Positions 34,100 to 47,614 are shown, numbered from the stretch's first letter. The stretch is 64,000 bases of DNA from Lepas anatifera (GCA_034440635.1 JAOTON010001351.1:62001-126000), one strand, 5' to 3'. The notes: a model not told the origin generated them from the sequence alone. Numbers and translations: made by a program.

Positions 34100-37000
34100 G
34101 GCGGTTTCACCTTATACTCGGTATCAGGAATCCACTAGCACCCCAGCTATCCTGTTGCAGTTTTTGGTGGTGATTCCCAAAACATATTTTTCTATCGGAA
34201 ATAAGTGCTAAGGGTGGCGCAAACGCTATTTTGTTCAGGATTTTCGCTTTTGTGGTCATTTTTGCCGTTAACCGCGAATGTTTATTACAAATGACAATCC
34301 ATCTTAGTGGAATGGCCCTTTTCGTCCCTTAAACCGTCAATATATTGTTTTATACCAAAAATTGCATTTTTTGCTACAACGGGAATTCGAGACGTCATTA
34401 ACCCATCACGGCCTGGGGGGTCGACCCATTCCCTCGATTTTCACAAATGTTTCCGAGCCGATTCAAATGAGACACGCGTCACTATGCGGGCCTCTAGGGT
34501 GATCCAATTCACAACTTATGACCGGAAATTTGCTTCAGGTCAGGCCAGGTCAACGAGTTATGCAGTAATTTCTAAACCCACGTAAGACGATCTTTCGCTT
34601 AAATGAGGATGACAAAACCAGGGTGTAACTCAGCTTCTAGAAAAACTGGATCAAGTTTCTTAACATCATTCGAAGCCTCGTTGAAACCAAAAATCTACAA
34701 ACCATAATTTGTTTTGAAGTCAGGTCAATACTATGGTGACCATAGGTCTTCAAAGGTCACGGTATCTGAAATCGTTTTTGTTTGTAGCTTTTGAACAAAA
34801 GATAAATTATTAAATTTTGATTCGTAGTAATGACATTTCCGAAGGATTCGAATGATTTGCAAAATGACATTGAAAGGTAATTATCTGACTTCAACCTAAG
34901 GTCAATATCATAATGTGACCTTACAAGGTCGTGCCATACCATTTAAATCCGTGGTTCAAGAAAACACATTGATGTCTGTTGCTTTGTTCGGGGTCCCATG
35001 CTTCCCGAGCTATAAGGGGTTTTCTAAGCGGGGTACATGTTGCAAATATCGTAGCACATCACCTTGGAGGGGCAGCTGACTCCGGCTTTAGGCTGTTGCC
35101 GACTGAGGATTGGCAATAAGAAATACTTTGGTATTCGAACGAACCCTTTCTTTGGTTCCCTATTCTTGTCTTTTTTGCCCTATTTTCGCAAAGGGTGACG
35201 TCTTAGCAGCCTCTCCACAAAAACTCATCCAGAATGTTTTGTTCACATATCTATCCAGCCAGGTAAAACCCTGGGTACCGTTAGATATCCGTGACCAAAA
35301 TAAAGGCTTCTGCTCTTGTGCTTTGTTCCTGAAGACTAAAACAATTACTTTTAAAATGATTTCTATATGTTTTCATTCATGGGCATTGTAAAACAATAAT
35401 TAAGAATTAAGTACTTCACATCGTAGCCAGCTGAAATTATATAAGTTGCCCAAATCTTGGTTTTACAAGTTCGCATCTGATGTATTTTCAACCACTTGAA
35501 CCAATCGAAAAACAATAATAATTTTCGATTTTTTTATTATATTATTATAATGGCCATGAACGAAAATATATGAAAATTGTTATTGAGAGTACTTGTATTA
35601 ACCGCCAAAAAATATAAAGGTACCCAGGAACTTAACTTGGCTTGATAGATCTGTGAATGTAAAATTCTGAATGAGTTTTTATGTGGTAAGGCTGCTAAAA
35701 GACTAGCCTTTGTGAAAATAGGCAAACGAGACAAGAACAGCATGCCAGAGATGAGGACTCGTTCGAATACCAAAGTATTCGTCGTTGATGATGCTCAGTT
35801 GGCAATAGCCTAAAGTCGGAGTAAGCTGCCACTCCAAGGTGATGTACTATGATATTTGCAACATGTACCCCGCTTAGAAACCCCTTTAACTCGGGAACTA
35901 TGAAACCTAGAGTAAAACAACAGACACCATGGTGTTCTTTTTGACCCACGGATTCATATGGTATGTGACATGCCCTTGTAAGGTCACATTATGATGTTGA
36001 CCTTAGGTCGATGTCAAATAATTACCTTTTAAGGTTATTTTGCATATCAGTCGAATCTATGGAGAATGTCATTACTATACCAAATTTAAGAATGTATCTT
36101 TGGCGCTATAAATTTATAGACAAAAACAAGTTCGATTATCGTGACCATTGATGACCCCTTTTGAACTTAGCATTGACCTGAACTCAAAATAGATGATAGC
36201 TTTCAGATTTTTCGTTTGAAAGAGCTTTCGAATGATGTTTAGAAACCTGATCTAGCTCTTCTAGAAGTGTCGGTTTAGAAATGACGTCATAACTCATAGA
36301 CCTGACCTGGCCTCAGGGTCCTGAAATTGCTTTCACGCAAGGTGGAGAGTGAGGCCAAAATCCCAAAAGAGGCCAAAATCCCCTGCTTTCTTAACATGCC
36401 TCTTTTTTTGTTTGTTTAGTATTTACAGGCTTGCAAGTCCCATCACAGCCTTTTTCCTGGACCTGTTTATTGCTTCTTAACAAACCAATACTTTTTTAGG
36501 ATAATACTTTGATTTAGGACTGTACTTATGTGCCTTCATAATACAAGCAACAACTACCACCAGCTTTTTTTGTTTTGACTGACAGTAGATGAAAATATCT
36601 GCTGTAGAATGGAAGTGAAGAATTATCATTCTGCTACCTCCTAGTGGAATGAAAACATTCTGACACTCCGCAATTGTAGGTACCTCATATATACATAGAT
36701 AGGATCTCATAACCCTAAATCTCTAACCCATTAACATAGAACTAGGAAGCTACATGATTTCTAATGTTTATATATAGAATCTATTATTTGACCCTGATGC
36801 CCTGGTAAATAGCCAACCAGATAAAATCCCTCTTCCCCTTATTTTGATATTCTCCAACTTTCCCCCATGCAAGCACCACACAGGCTACCATTATCTAATG
36901 CAAGACGTGGGGTTTAAACACTCAGCCTCTGCCAGGATTATTTTGCTTCAATGTGTGAAAACCACCAGCCCATATTGATATAGCCTAGAATAGCAAACAT

Positions 37001-39063
37001 ACCCAGCCTTAAAAATCATGAGCCACAAAAGGTACAGTCTGAGCCTTCCACGAGCTGTGGAAAACTTTTGCAAGGTATTATGACCTCACCCAGTACTGTA
37101 CTGAGTAGGTAGGTACGCACCTATCTCCAGTAGATATCTAAGATGGGAGAAATGGTTCAATTAATCGTGAATTTCCGGAAAGGTAAGTTGCAGTATCAGG
37201 GACAAGAAATGAACCTTCATCCACAATATCCCTGCCAACAGCAAACTCAAATTCTTTCCACGCACTCACTCAATTTCCAGTCTTTTCTCCAACAACCATA
37301 CTGACCTCAAAATTCTGTATTCTCTGCCTTGGTGATATTCCCGCCTCAATACAGGGCTCGCCAAGGTTACCGAAGTAACTAAAAAAACTGACCGCGTACA
37401 CTTGCGCACCCATTCATGACGCCCGAGATCATTTCGGCCCCCCAAATACGACAAAGTGACGTCATTGTTCTGAATGGACGAAATCCAGCTGAGGCCTTTT
37501 CACCGAGGCCAATTCGGTACTTGGATCTCTTTGGAATCCCATTTCTCATTAATAAACGCACGGTTGAGGGCAATCGAACGCTAGAAATGCTGCTAAGATA
37601 TGTTTCAACTTGAAATAACTAACAAAAGAAAAATAAATCTGTATTTTACGAAATATATTGAAAGGTGGAATCAGCCTCACTTAAAGTGAAGATTTTTACC
37701 GAAATCACGATGTTGTTCTGAGCGTTTGAAAATTTCAAGGAAGCTCTTAAGCCGCATAATAAAAATACCTAGAAATAACATATTTATTTTTCTTGAAGAA
37801 AAAAATGTATTACTTTCCAACTTTTGTTCAGTAAAATAAAATATATCCTAATTTATTCCTCAATGTCACCAACACTAAAAATAGTCCAAAAATCAGGGTG
37901 ACTTTGGCAGCCTCCCTGGAAATTATAATATTACTTTCACATTATTGGTGGTCTTTATAGGAATCTACGTTTCATTTTGAACCTTTCAAATGTGACTTGT
38001 ATCCTATTCTAGTGCGAATAATGGCCGAAAATTAAAAGTAGACGAAAACGAATGCGCCTCGATCCAATCGGCCTCACTGAACAAATACCCACGTGAAGTA
38101 TTTCCTTCGCCTGAAAATCTGGTAGCAGCCAATCCCAAACAGGCTTAGGCAAAAAGTATGCGCCATCTTTTGTATTTGAAAGGGCCAGAAAACTTCTGTG
38201 ACATGACAAAGTTTGTTATACCTCCAGAAAACCTTTGTTAGCTCACTGTTCCCATGTCACCGTTGGTGTTTTTTTCTGGGTTTTATATTTTAGTTTGGGG
38301 CAGTCCGGGGTTGTTTTGTGTTTTGTGCAGCCTTAACATGTCATATCGTTCTTGGTGTATGTGGGAGGAGTAGTATTGGCGTTTGAGATTGGCGAGGGGA
38401 CGTAATCAGGCAAGATATCACATGAATGGTGGTTGGGAATTCTATTTATATGGTTTGGGTATTCACTGTCATAATTTAGATGTGTATTATACCGGTTTTC
38501 ATGCCCGGAATTCCTCTGCCAAGTGAGGTCAAAACAAGTCCCTGGTGAGCCCTAAATAAATCTGAAAAAGATACGTTTTCCACTTAAAATTGTGAATTTC
38601 AGGACACTGCCTGGCCTGATGCCAATTTTCGGTCATAGGTTGTAAATTGGATCACTATAGAGGTCTCAACAGTGAATCGCGTTTCATTTGTATAGGCTTA
38701 GAATTATTCACGAAAATCGAGGGGAGTGGGTCGACCTCCCAGGCGGTGATGGTTTCATGCCGTCACAAATTCCCGTAGCAGCAATAAAATGTGACTGCTA
38801 GATATAAAACAATATGATTGACTTTGTGAGAGACAAATAAGGTCCTTCCATCTAGTTAGATTGTCATGTGTAAAAAAGCATTTGTGGTTAACGGCAAAAA
38901 TGGCCATAAAGGCGAAAATCCCAAACAAAACTGCCTTTACGCCACCCCTAGCTCTTACCCTCAGCAAAAACAAAATTGATTTTCGGAATCACCGCCAAAA
39001 AAAACCTGAACCAGGATAGCTAGGATGTTAGTGGATTCCTGGCATTGAGTGAAAAGTGAAACA
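34100..39063. mobile_element. Large diverged foldback structure
   Basis: A left arm of about 1.23 kb (34100-35330) is complementary to two right-hand pieces: the inner 34600-35330 matches 35540-36313, and the outer 34100-34560 matches 38618-39063. Landmarks are ACCAAAGTATTC/GAATACCAAAGTA-type words, GGTGGTGATTCCC.., GGGTCGACCCA and the ATTTTTGCCGTTAACC block. The right arm is split by a 2.3-kb hAT element, which accounts for the gap. AGGTCA/TGACCT words recur. Divergence is visible at many positions, so it is old. The outer ends and duplication are not resolved. Confidence 0.7.
36314..38609. mobile_element. 2.3-kb nonautonomous hAT element splitting the foldback
   Basis: CCTGGCCT at 36306-36313 and 38610-38617 is an exact 8-bp duplication. 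The ends are CAGGGTCCTGAAATTGC and the complement of CAGTGTCCTGAAATTCAC. Removing the element and one duplication restores continuity with the left arm of the foldback. No transposase motifs are seen in about six short frames. Confidence 0.88.
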
Positions 39064-39210
39064 GTCGATCCATAGATACCTACTATAACTACAGTGATCT
39101 ACTATAGTTAAAGTAGAGATCTAATATAGTTATGGTGGATCTCTATGAGGACGTCAGTAAAAAAGCAACCATACGGTGTCATACACCCAGATCGACATTC
39201 CACACAGCGA

Positions 39211-40893
39211 CACTGAGAAAATTTTTACTCCCGAAAGGAGTAAAGTGGTCGTAGGTCTATTTGTCCCCCCACCACAACACTTACCCTACCCACCGATTAC
39301 TCTAACGTTATTCCTTAGTTTCACCTGAGTTACCTCACAGTTATGCTTAAATGACACACTAATTTTCCCTTATGGACACCAAAAATACACTGGACTAACC
39401 CTTATGATACCGTCTCACTGAAATTGTTTTTACTCCCTGCAGGAGTAAACTCCTTCTTTACACCTATTTTACCCCCTTTTTACGCTCACCTTTACTTAAC
39501 AAATCCCAAAGTTACGCCAGTTCCACCTGTCAGTTATCCCCAAATGACACCATCAATACCCCATCGTTACACCTAATATACTAACGCTGGCGGATCTAGG
39601 CGGGGGATTTCCCCCTTCCCTCAAACCCCTGATTTTCCAAGAACACATTTTTCACGATTTTCGGCCCCTTACCCCCTCCCCCAAACGTCGGACTAGCTCC
39701 ACCCCTGGATACGCATGACTTAGCCCTATGATGTCCTCCTTATTACTGCTTAAAATGCGGCACTTCCTCCTGAAATCCAATTAAGAGAAATACAACGAAA
39801 TTTCTTTATTCCACACCAACCAAGCATTGCCGGAGCCTACCGCTGCGAAGGAGCTCGTCCAACGACTACCAAAAACGAAATGAGGACGGATATCACCGTT
39901 CTTTATGAGTGGGCATAATACGAAACAAAACCTTACAAGCGCACTGATCCATTGGCGGACGCAGGGGGGGCACTCCGGCCATGCCCCCAAAGTACTAAAG
40001 GGGGGCAAAACTATCTTTTGACCCCCTCAAACGCCCTCAAAAATATTCGCTCGCTCCTCCCCCCCAGGAGAGCGATTATGTATTTGGAGAGGTAGCTTAT
40101 ACTAGGTCTGTCGAGCACTGAAAAAGGTGTTTACAGTAGGTCTGTAGAGCAAAAGAATCTTTGCTCCCACCCCCCCGGAGAAGAGGCAGACATGGGTTTG
40201 GCCCCTAAAACTCGGGCCTCGTCCGCCCCTGCACTGATGATGTACATACACTGATCTATTGTCCTAAGATTTCTGCTTCGTTGTATCTTCTCCTATCATG
40301 CAAATATTGATATGAGAATGCCAAAACAGATCATTGATACAGAGGACATACCAACGTCGCCACGCCTTCTTCTTGATTCACACTGTCTTGCCCATTCAGG
40401 AGAGGTATTTGGCTTGTTTCAGCATCCAAAAGAGAACACGATTGTTTGAAAATATCTTGAATAGAATCTAAATAATAACACTCAGATATTACAATAAACA
40501 ATGACAAAGTTCACGCAACCGATGATTACTCTGCACCCTGCGTAAATAAACTGCACAAAGATGGCGGCCGAACGCGCAATTTAACAGGGTACCGTTGGTG
40601 TAAGAATGTGGTAGCGGTGGTGTCATATCGGAGTAATATGTGCCGCAACAATAGCGTATGGACTGGATTATCCAAGAGTCTTTCTGGCGTAAAATGGTAG
40701 TAACTATGCATTTTGATCTGTGTGAGTATCCAGAGAGTATCAGTGTGGACAAGTACTCCCATTGAATGCCCTTCAGCTCCGCTTACACCGCAATTATTCC
40801 ACCGAGGTATTGTTTATTATTGATAAGCCGGGAGTAGCAGTGTGATATGGATCGAGTTGAAGTGTATGTTGAGAGTGAAAACTTTTTTCAGTG
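39211..40893 (+). mobile_element. Nonautonomous CACTG-ended (CACTA/EnSpm-like) element, copy 2
   Basis: Near-identical to 3277-4974 in the same orientation; differences are mostly in homopolymer runs. It is flanked by GA on both sides (39209-39210 and 40894-40895), a 2-bp duplication different from the TC of copy 1. The two copies are therefore separate insertions rather than one segmental duplication. Confidence 0.88.
39949..40230. mobile_element. hAT-type MITE nested in CACTG copy 2
   Basis: GCACTGAT at 39941-39948 and 40231-40238 flanks the same MITE found in copy 1 at 4019-4311, at the identical internal site. Confidence 0.75.
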
Positions 40894-40895
40894 GA

Positions 40896-41459
40896 GATCG
40901 ACTGAAAAGCGTCGGATCAGGGCAAACGAAAGACATTGCTCCTCCTAGATTATGTCCCGGGACAGTCGTCCCAGAATAATTCCAGCAGCACCTAGCAGAA
41001 AGGCTGGTCCATCTCTAAACGAATTTCTATGACATTACTACCGAAAAGCTCGCGTCTGTTGCGTATGCATAAAGGCGGCGGATCAGTCATCCATTCAATC
41101 GTACAACTCTCAGATACCTGGATGCGGCTGCGCCAACAGTGGGATCTCAGACATCTATAACCAGTATTGACAAATAGCCCGAAAGTCCGTCGCCCACGTT
41201 CAGAGTCCCTTTGCACCAAAATCACATGTAGACGACGTACTCCCGATCCAATAAATTCCACTGACAAAGCTCAAAACAACCTCGCAACAGAAAATTAAGC
41301 CAATAATCCTGACGAGCTCTCCAGCGAAAAAGGCTATGGAAGAGGCTGAAAAAGACAGGAACCTGGAGATACATATAACCAAGAAAAAAACAGGGCAAAA
41401 AGCGCAAGACAAAAGTGGCCGACAGAAGTGAAAATGGTGATATTTGCATATATTGTGAG
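40896..41459. other. Unassigned
   Basis: Overlapping frames on the minus strand (40992-41514) have no recognised domain. Nothing else found. Confidence 0.4.
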
Positions 41460-41604
41460 CAGTGACGGCGAAACGTCGCGATTTAAGGGAGGCTCCATAG
41501 ACCCTTAAACCCACTTCTTTTCAGTCAATGCTATAGGGATAGTGTAAGAATGTCCGATTGCAGGAGGGCACCGTGCCCCGGTGCCCCCGGTTCGGCGGCT
41601 ACTG
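41460..41604. mobile_element. Short hAT-like MITE
   Basis: The ends CAGTGACGGCGAA and the complement of CAGTAGCCGCCGAACC are imperfect inverted repeats. The flanks ATTGTGAG and ATGGTGAG match at 7 of 8 bases. The interior has CAGTCAATGCTATAGGG, related to the element at 7657. Confidence 0.6.
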
Positions 41605-42539
41605 ATGGTGAGGAAGGTGTTGCCGGCCGGAACCATCTGTGCTTGCAGTGTGGATCGTGCCGTCACTGGACACACGAGGCTGGCAGCAATGGGTCAAGTT
41701 CAAAGGAGGTGGTGTGAGATTTGCCTTGCGCATAAAACCTCATAGCATGACACATTCTTATAAGAGGAAAAACGTTTCGGAACTATATTGCGGAATTTGA
41801 TTCTTTGCAGTTCAGCACTCTCAACTATCTGCGGTTTTGGCTTTGATTTCTAGTTCACCAGTACATGCATATGAACTTTCAGCTCCTTAGTTACCACTGT
41901 CATATTATGCTCCTCAAGTTTTAGGGACATGCGCGATTTGTGGCTTGATTTGTGATATACCTGGAAGTTCACTGGATATGAGCTTAAATTTTAGGCCAGT
42001 CACTGAAGTTTTGCAAGCTTTCAAATACGAGCTTATTCACATTTTTCTGTGATACAAATTTATATTGTATGAATACAAGAATTCGCATTTTCAAATAGGA
42101 TTCATAATCATCCTCGGAACCGTTAGCACTGCTGTAGAGAGTAGAAGCTTCAAGATGAGCAAAAATGTAGAGATACGCATTCAAAAACCGCAACACGAAC
42201 AAATTAAGAACACCATAGATCTGATATTTCATGGGGTAATGCCGACATAAAAAGGGGTAGCACTGTCACCTATGGTGGGGGTTACCCTCACTTCTTTAAG
42301 GCTAAGGAATGCACCATTGAGTTTGAAATAATTCATTTTTTAGTTTAAATGCATAAGTCAAATTAGAAAAACATTCACTGGTGTCAAATTGAACACAAAA
42401 TATGTTTTTAGGAACAGAAAATCCTTATGGTGGCGGGCTTACCCCCACTTTCCCTCCGGGCCATAACCTATCCATTGGGCTTACATGAGCACATTGTCTA
42501 AACTGAATAACGTATTAATACATTGTGGTAGAGAGATTA
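41605..42539. other. Unassigned
   Basis: No coding signal. GGTGGGGGTTACCC..CTTTAAGGC near 42274 and GGTGGCGGGCTTACCCCC near 42430 suggest ends of an unrecognised repeat. Confidence 0.35.
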
Positions 42540-42900
42540 TTTTAACGGCATTAGGTTTGCCTTGTACGGGCGGTCGTAATGATATGCATTTTGACATAAT
42601 TTGACTTCGACCTGAGCTCAGGTCAGGTCAAATCCTATATTTGACCTGATTTGACCTAGCAAGGTAACATTATATATCATTCGATTCGGCTTGCTACGAG
42701 GATTCCAATGGTTGATGTTGTTGTGCTCTATCTTAAATTGTTCAGATTAAATGACTGAAAATATTCATTTATAAGCTATCCCCATGCTGACATGCCTTGA
42801 CCTCTGGTGACCTTGAATATAACCTGACTAAAAAAAATTTCAAATGTTTTCTATATAAATTTCGAACGGCTACATAACGCCGTTTTCCGTTTTTACAACT
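42540..42900 (-). mobile_element. TTAA family 1 element, partial copy 4
   Basis: The order TCGTAATGATATGCATTTTG, GACCTGAGCTCAGGTCAGGTC, TAGCAAGGT..ATCATTCGATTCGGCTTGC, GTTCAGAT..AATGAC, ATGCCTTGACCTC and AACGCCGTTTTCCGTTTTT is that of the family read on the minus strand. Both ends are missing. Confidence 0.75.
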
Positions 42901-43227
42901 GAATAAATTTGTTGGCGGCTGGAAACTAGACACCGCCTAGAAAGCTCTGTGAAAACTAATTTTGGAGAAAATGATTAATTTTTGGAGAAAATGATTGATT
43001 TTGGAGAAAAGCTCACTCATTTTGAGCATATGGAATTTACCATGCTTTACCTCAACTTCGTCGAAGCGGGTACGTGCCATGTTGACAGGGTCTACTCTTA
43101 CACGTTTCGAGATGCCGAACCGAGCCTAGGAGACGAAGCTCGGAGTAGCTCAAAGACGATGCCCCGGACCTCAAAATGTTGGGTCGAACACGCTCATCTC
43201 GTGCACTGCGCCGCCACATGTTCGAAA

Positions 43228-43820
43228 TTGGTGCCGGAGTTGACTAGGCTGAGACGTGGTTGACAGGCTGTGTTGGAGTTGACTAGGCTATGATGTGGTT
43301 GACAGGCTGTGTTGGAGTTGACTAGGCTATGACGTGGTTGTCAGGCTGTGTTGGAGTTGACTAGGCTGAGACGTGGTTGACAGGCTGTGTTGGAGTTGAC
43401 TAGGCTATGACGTGGTTGTCAGGCTGTGTTGGAGTTGACTAGGCTGAGACGTAGTTGACAGACTGTGTTGGAGTTGACTAGGCTGAGACGTGGTTGACAG
43501 GCTGGGCTGGAGTTGACTAGGCTATGACGTGGTTGACAGGCTGTGTTGGAGTTGACTAGGCTATGATGTGGTTGACAGGCTGTGTTGGAGTTGACTAGGC
43601 TATGGCGTGGTTGTCAGGCTGTGTTGGAGTTGACTAGGCTGAGACGTGGTTGACAGGCTGTGTTGGAGTTGACTAGGCTGAGACGTGGTTGACAGGCTGT
43701 GTTGGAGTTGACTAGGCTGAGACGTGGTTGACAGGCTGTGTTGGAGTTGACTAGGCTGAGACGTGGTTGACAGGCTGTGTTGGAGTTGACTAGGCTGAGA
43801 CGTGGGTGACAGGCTGTGCA
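43228..43820 (+). repeat. 39-bp minisatellite, about 15 units
   Basis: The unit is TGTTGGAGTTGACTAGGCTG followed by AGACGTGGTTGACAGGC. Variants alternate GAGACGTGG, TATGACGTGG and TATGATGTGG, with GACAGGC or GTCAGGC. The last five units are nearly identical, so that end is the youngest. The unit is 39 bp, so a frame could be maintained, but no gene context is seen. Confidence 0.95.
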
Positions 43821-45041
43821 GCCGTGTGTGGCTTCCGTGGTGGAGTGTGTTGAAGGATGGTGCTATTTATTTTAGCTGCCCTTACTTGCAATATTGTTAT
43901 CGGCACTTCTTTTTTAATTTGTCTTGCATATTCTTATTGTCACTGGATGTAGTAATAACATTATAACAGTGAATTTCCTACCACGTGTTACCATGCAATA
44001 CTAGAATGTCATTTTTAATGGTGGGGCTAAAATGGGGCAGTCGGTGTGTACTTATTATTAAATTGACGACATTTTCCTGCAGCATTTGTAGTTTTTTTCT
44101 TTAGTAGTACATATCTCCTTGGTTTTAAAAAATGGGACAATCAGAACATTATTCAGCAAAAGAATATGTCTTGAATCCAGGAAATACTCAAGGCAATATG
44201 AGAGCAAAATTCCGTGATATTGCGTGACAGTACTTTTAACATTCTTTATGTGGACTGTCTATCTTAGATCCTCATCGATGTAAACTCCAACATATTTTGT
44301 TGAAAACTCTCATTTGAGTGAAGTATTGTTTATTTCAATGACTGTACTGGCCAGTTGTGGACGAGAGCAGTGAGTGAGTTGATTTTGAAGCATTAATAGT
44401 AAGGCGGTTGAAGGTGCGCTAAGCCATCATTTTCTTAGAACTAGTTTTAATTTGGCTATCTTAATCAGGAGAGGAATCATCAGTAAAAATAAAGGAGGTA
44501 TCATCAACATAGAGGTAGAATTTGGGCAGGGTTGAACTTTTACAAATGTTGTTAATGCCGCGAAGAAATGACAGCAATATTTAATTGTTCATATCGTTGA
44601 TTGACTTTATATCCTGAAATATGACATCTAATTTATCAGCATGTGTATGAAGCACCGTTGCCAGGATGAAAGACACAATCAGGGAACAACAGACAAAAAA
44701 AGACAGGAAGAAGAGCTTCTTCCTAAAACAAAACAGCTTCAACTAAAACAAACAGCTCTGTTTGTTTCAGCCAACGGTTTTTGACGCCATTCTGACGTGA
44801 CAGGGTTTGGTCGGATGGAACGACCAGAGGCTTCCTGCCGTGCGATTTGGCCATTTCCTCAGCAGGAAGGAAGCGCAGGAAAGGAGATAACTGTTGAGAG
44901 TGGAAGCTAAACAGTGAAAATCGGACGCAGCTAGTAGATGATACCCAACCCTGCATAGGGAATAGGATGTTAGGGGACAGAACCCGCTGGATTTGGGGTG
45001 CCCTTGTCGTGTCAGTTTTACACATTGAGGATGATTTCCGC
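43821..45041. other. Unassigned
   Basis: No gene recognised. The 128-codon minus-strand frame at 44723-45109 lacks motifs and overlaps the start of a TTAA element. Confidence 0.4.
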
Positions 45042-45527
45042 TTAAAAGGAATGTAGCTTCTTGGTCGAATCCAGGTATTTATTGTAATTAGGGGTATTTT
45101 TAGCCGCAAATCATGAACACGTCCATAATTTCTCTGAAAAATTTACAGTGAGCTCAACGTTTTAATTTCTTAAATGCTCCTCTAGGGTGAAAAATAAACC
45201 TCTGCCTATGGATGACATGATCTATGATGTCATCTATCCTATGATGCCTTGATCTGACAACTACTTCCATATTCAATAGACTTAAAGGGATTCAATTGGC
45301 TGATTAATCACAGTGACGTCAGCGCTGTCGTCACACCAACAACTGATAACTGTGGCCACCTGGCTGGGGTACATTTGGGGTACATTTCAGGTAGGTTTTT
45401 AGCTTTTCTCCACGGAAATTTTGAGTTTCAAGACATATGATATATTCAGTAGCGGGTTTTCCGGCATGCTTTATCACTTCGCTATCTCAATTATAATCAC
45501 GTTATAAAGGTGCCACATTCCCTTTAA
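45042..45527. mobile_element. TTAA-type element, family 3, copy 2
   Basis: TTAA edges, with ends TTAAAAGGAATGTAGC and the complement of TTAAAGGGAATGTGGCACC. Same interior order as 31905-32362. Confidence 0.85.
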
Positions 45528-45875
45528 GAAGAGATCTCCGGCCCTCTCTCACGCCATGTTTTTTAACACGCGCATTGAAGGCGTCTGAGGCACCTTCACT
45601 TTGACTGGGGAGCGGGTACCCGCCCCCCCTAAGATCTCAATAACCACGCTAGATAGGGAAAAGCGGTAAACGGTGTTCGGCAGGCCATCCGATTCTCTAT
45701 AGAAATCATTTATACATTTTTCAGGTCACATTTAAAGTCACTAGAGGTCAAGACATGCAATCATAGGGATAACATGTAAATGAAGGTCATTACATCTGAA
45801 CAAGTAAATACAGATCAAAATAATTTAAGCCATTGGAATCCTCGCAACAAGCCAAATCAAATTGCATTTTTTTTT

Positions 45876-45912
<37 letters not shown>

Positions 45913-46077
45913 TGTAGTTTGGGGGCAGGTTTTGGTTGATGCATTCTTGATTGAAAATGACGGCATATCTGGCACTGACGAGTTTTTGGTTTAGAATCTC
46001 GATTCTTCTGATAAGCTTTCTTTCATCTTTCGAGGAGTACTCAAACAATAGTTTTCTAAATGATTCATTTTGCAACG

Positions 46078-46104
46078 TTTCGTTAATCACATTAACATCC
46101 TCAG
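46078..46104 (-). ncRNA. Hammerhead-like core, PLE-2 left arm
   Basis: Minus strand: CTGAGGA, one T, GTTA-loop-TAAC hairpin, GAAACG. Mirror of the motif at 47402-47428 with one loop difference. Stems I and III unclear. Confidence 0.35.
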
Positions 46105-47401
46105 GCATGTCATTTGGTACATATAATTAGCATAAAATTCATTAATATAGGACACATCTACCACTCTGTTCGATTCGTATCGATGCTGAGTTATTTCTTT
46201 AAGAGTAAGGACACCAAAAATAAGCTTCAAATTCATGCAGTTGTAATGAGACGGCACCATTGTGAGAAAGAAGTTGCAACAGGTTTTAAAAATTAGCATA
46301 ATATTTGATATTTTCGCTTTTCCTTTAAAACATGCAGATTATTTATCTAAAAACCTACACTCTACATTCTTATAAACGGTGAGTTTATCACATTCACACA
46401 CCCATGTATTTATCACAATGTTCTTCACCGCCTGGGCCCTAGAGGGGGCCCATCAAACAGCGACAGTGTGGAGACCTGGTTCATTTGGCGGTTGATGGTC
46501 GGGGCCAGGTCCCGGATGAACACAGATTCCAGGGCCTGCAGCTTCTTCCTATTTGGGCAATAAGCCAGGATGTCGGCGAAGCGGTGGCAGTCTGCGAGCA
46601 GGGCGAGCAGACTGGGGTCCTGAGAAGGGCGCGGCGAAGCCACGGCCGACCAAGGCGATACTTGCCCCGCGGAGCAGGGGCGCCGATTTTTTGCACTGTA
46701 TCGGGTCTCCAATGTTAAGGTGCTGGAAAAATGGAGAGACATATTTTAAAATATTTTCGGCAGTTTAAGCATGTATCGAGCCAACCATTGTTTATTGAGG
46801 GTGGTTTGTAGTTATTGGGGTGGGGGGGTGTGGGTCGTCCGCTTGGGGCGCGTGCAGGGGGTCCTCCGCTAGAAAAAAGTATCGAGTATTTTGATATTTT
46901 AGGTTAATTTACGGGAGTTTCATGAAACACCGACATCCTGGCTTATTGCCCAAATAGGAAGAAGCTGCAGGCCCTGGAATCTGTGTTCATCCGGGACCTG
47001 ACCCCGACCATCAACCGCCAAATGAACCAGGTCTCCACACTGTCGCTGTTTGATGGGCCCCCTCTAGAGCCCAGGCGGTGAAGAACATTGTGATGAATAC
47101 ATGGGTGTGTGAATGTGATAAACTCACCGTTTATAAGAATGTAGAGTGTAGGTTTTTAGATAAATAATCTGCATGTTTTAAAGGAAAAGCGAAAATATCA
47201 AATATTATGCTAATTTTTAAAACATGTTGCAACTTCTTTCTCACAATGGTGCCGTCTCATTACAACTGCATGAATTTGAAGCTTATTTTTGGTGTCCTTA
47301 CTCTTAAAGAAATAACTCAGCATCGATACGAATCGAACAGAGTGGTAGATGTGTCCTATATTAATGAATTTTATGCTAATTATATGTACCAAATGACATG
47401 C

Positions 47402-47428
47402 CTGAGGATGTTACTGTGATTAACGAAA
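47402..47428 (+). ncRNA. Hammerhead-like core, PLE-2 right arm
   Basis: CTGAGGA, one T, GTTA-loop-TAAC, GAAACG. Same architecture as in PLE-3, -4 and -5 with a different but still complementary stem II. Confidence 0.35.
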
Positions 47429-47559
47429 CGTTGCAAAATGAATCATTTAGAAAACTATTGTTTGAGTACTCCTCGAAAGATGAAAGAAAGTTAATCAGAA
47501 GAATCGAGATTCTAAACCAAAAACTCGTCAATGCCAGATATGCCGTCATTTTCAATCAA

Positions 47560-47614
<55 letters not shown>

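Larger units (their letters stand above)
45880..47610. mobile_element. Penelope-like palindrome PLE-2 flanked by (TA)n
   Basis: The left arm (about 45910-46578, minus) and right arm (about 46935-47561, plus) are nearly exact inverted copies. Each arm encodes the PLE C-terminus (AYCPNRKKLQALESVFIRDL then PTINRQMNQ) followed by 3' UTR with a hammerhead-like core. The spacer of about 356 bp continues the minus-strand coding upstream. Both outward ends pass into (TA)n tracts (about 45880-45909 and 47562-47610), the left arm running about 40 bp further before TA. No RT domain is left. Confidence 0.82.

Noticed and set aside
33684..34211. 175-codon plus-strand frame
   Set aside because: Low-complexity hydrophobic start, no domain, and the last part lies in the foldback arm.
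44723..45109. 128-codon minus-strand frame
   Set aside because: No recognised motif, no splice signals, overlaps the end of a TTAA element.
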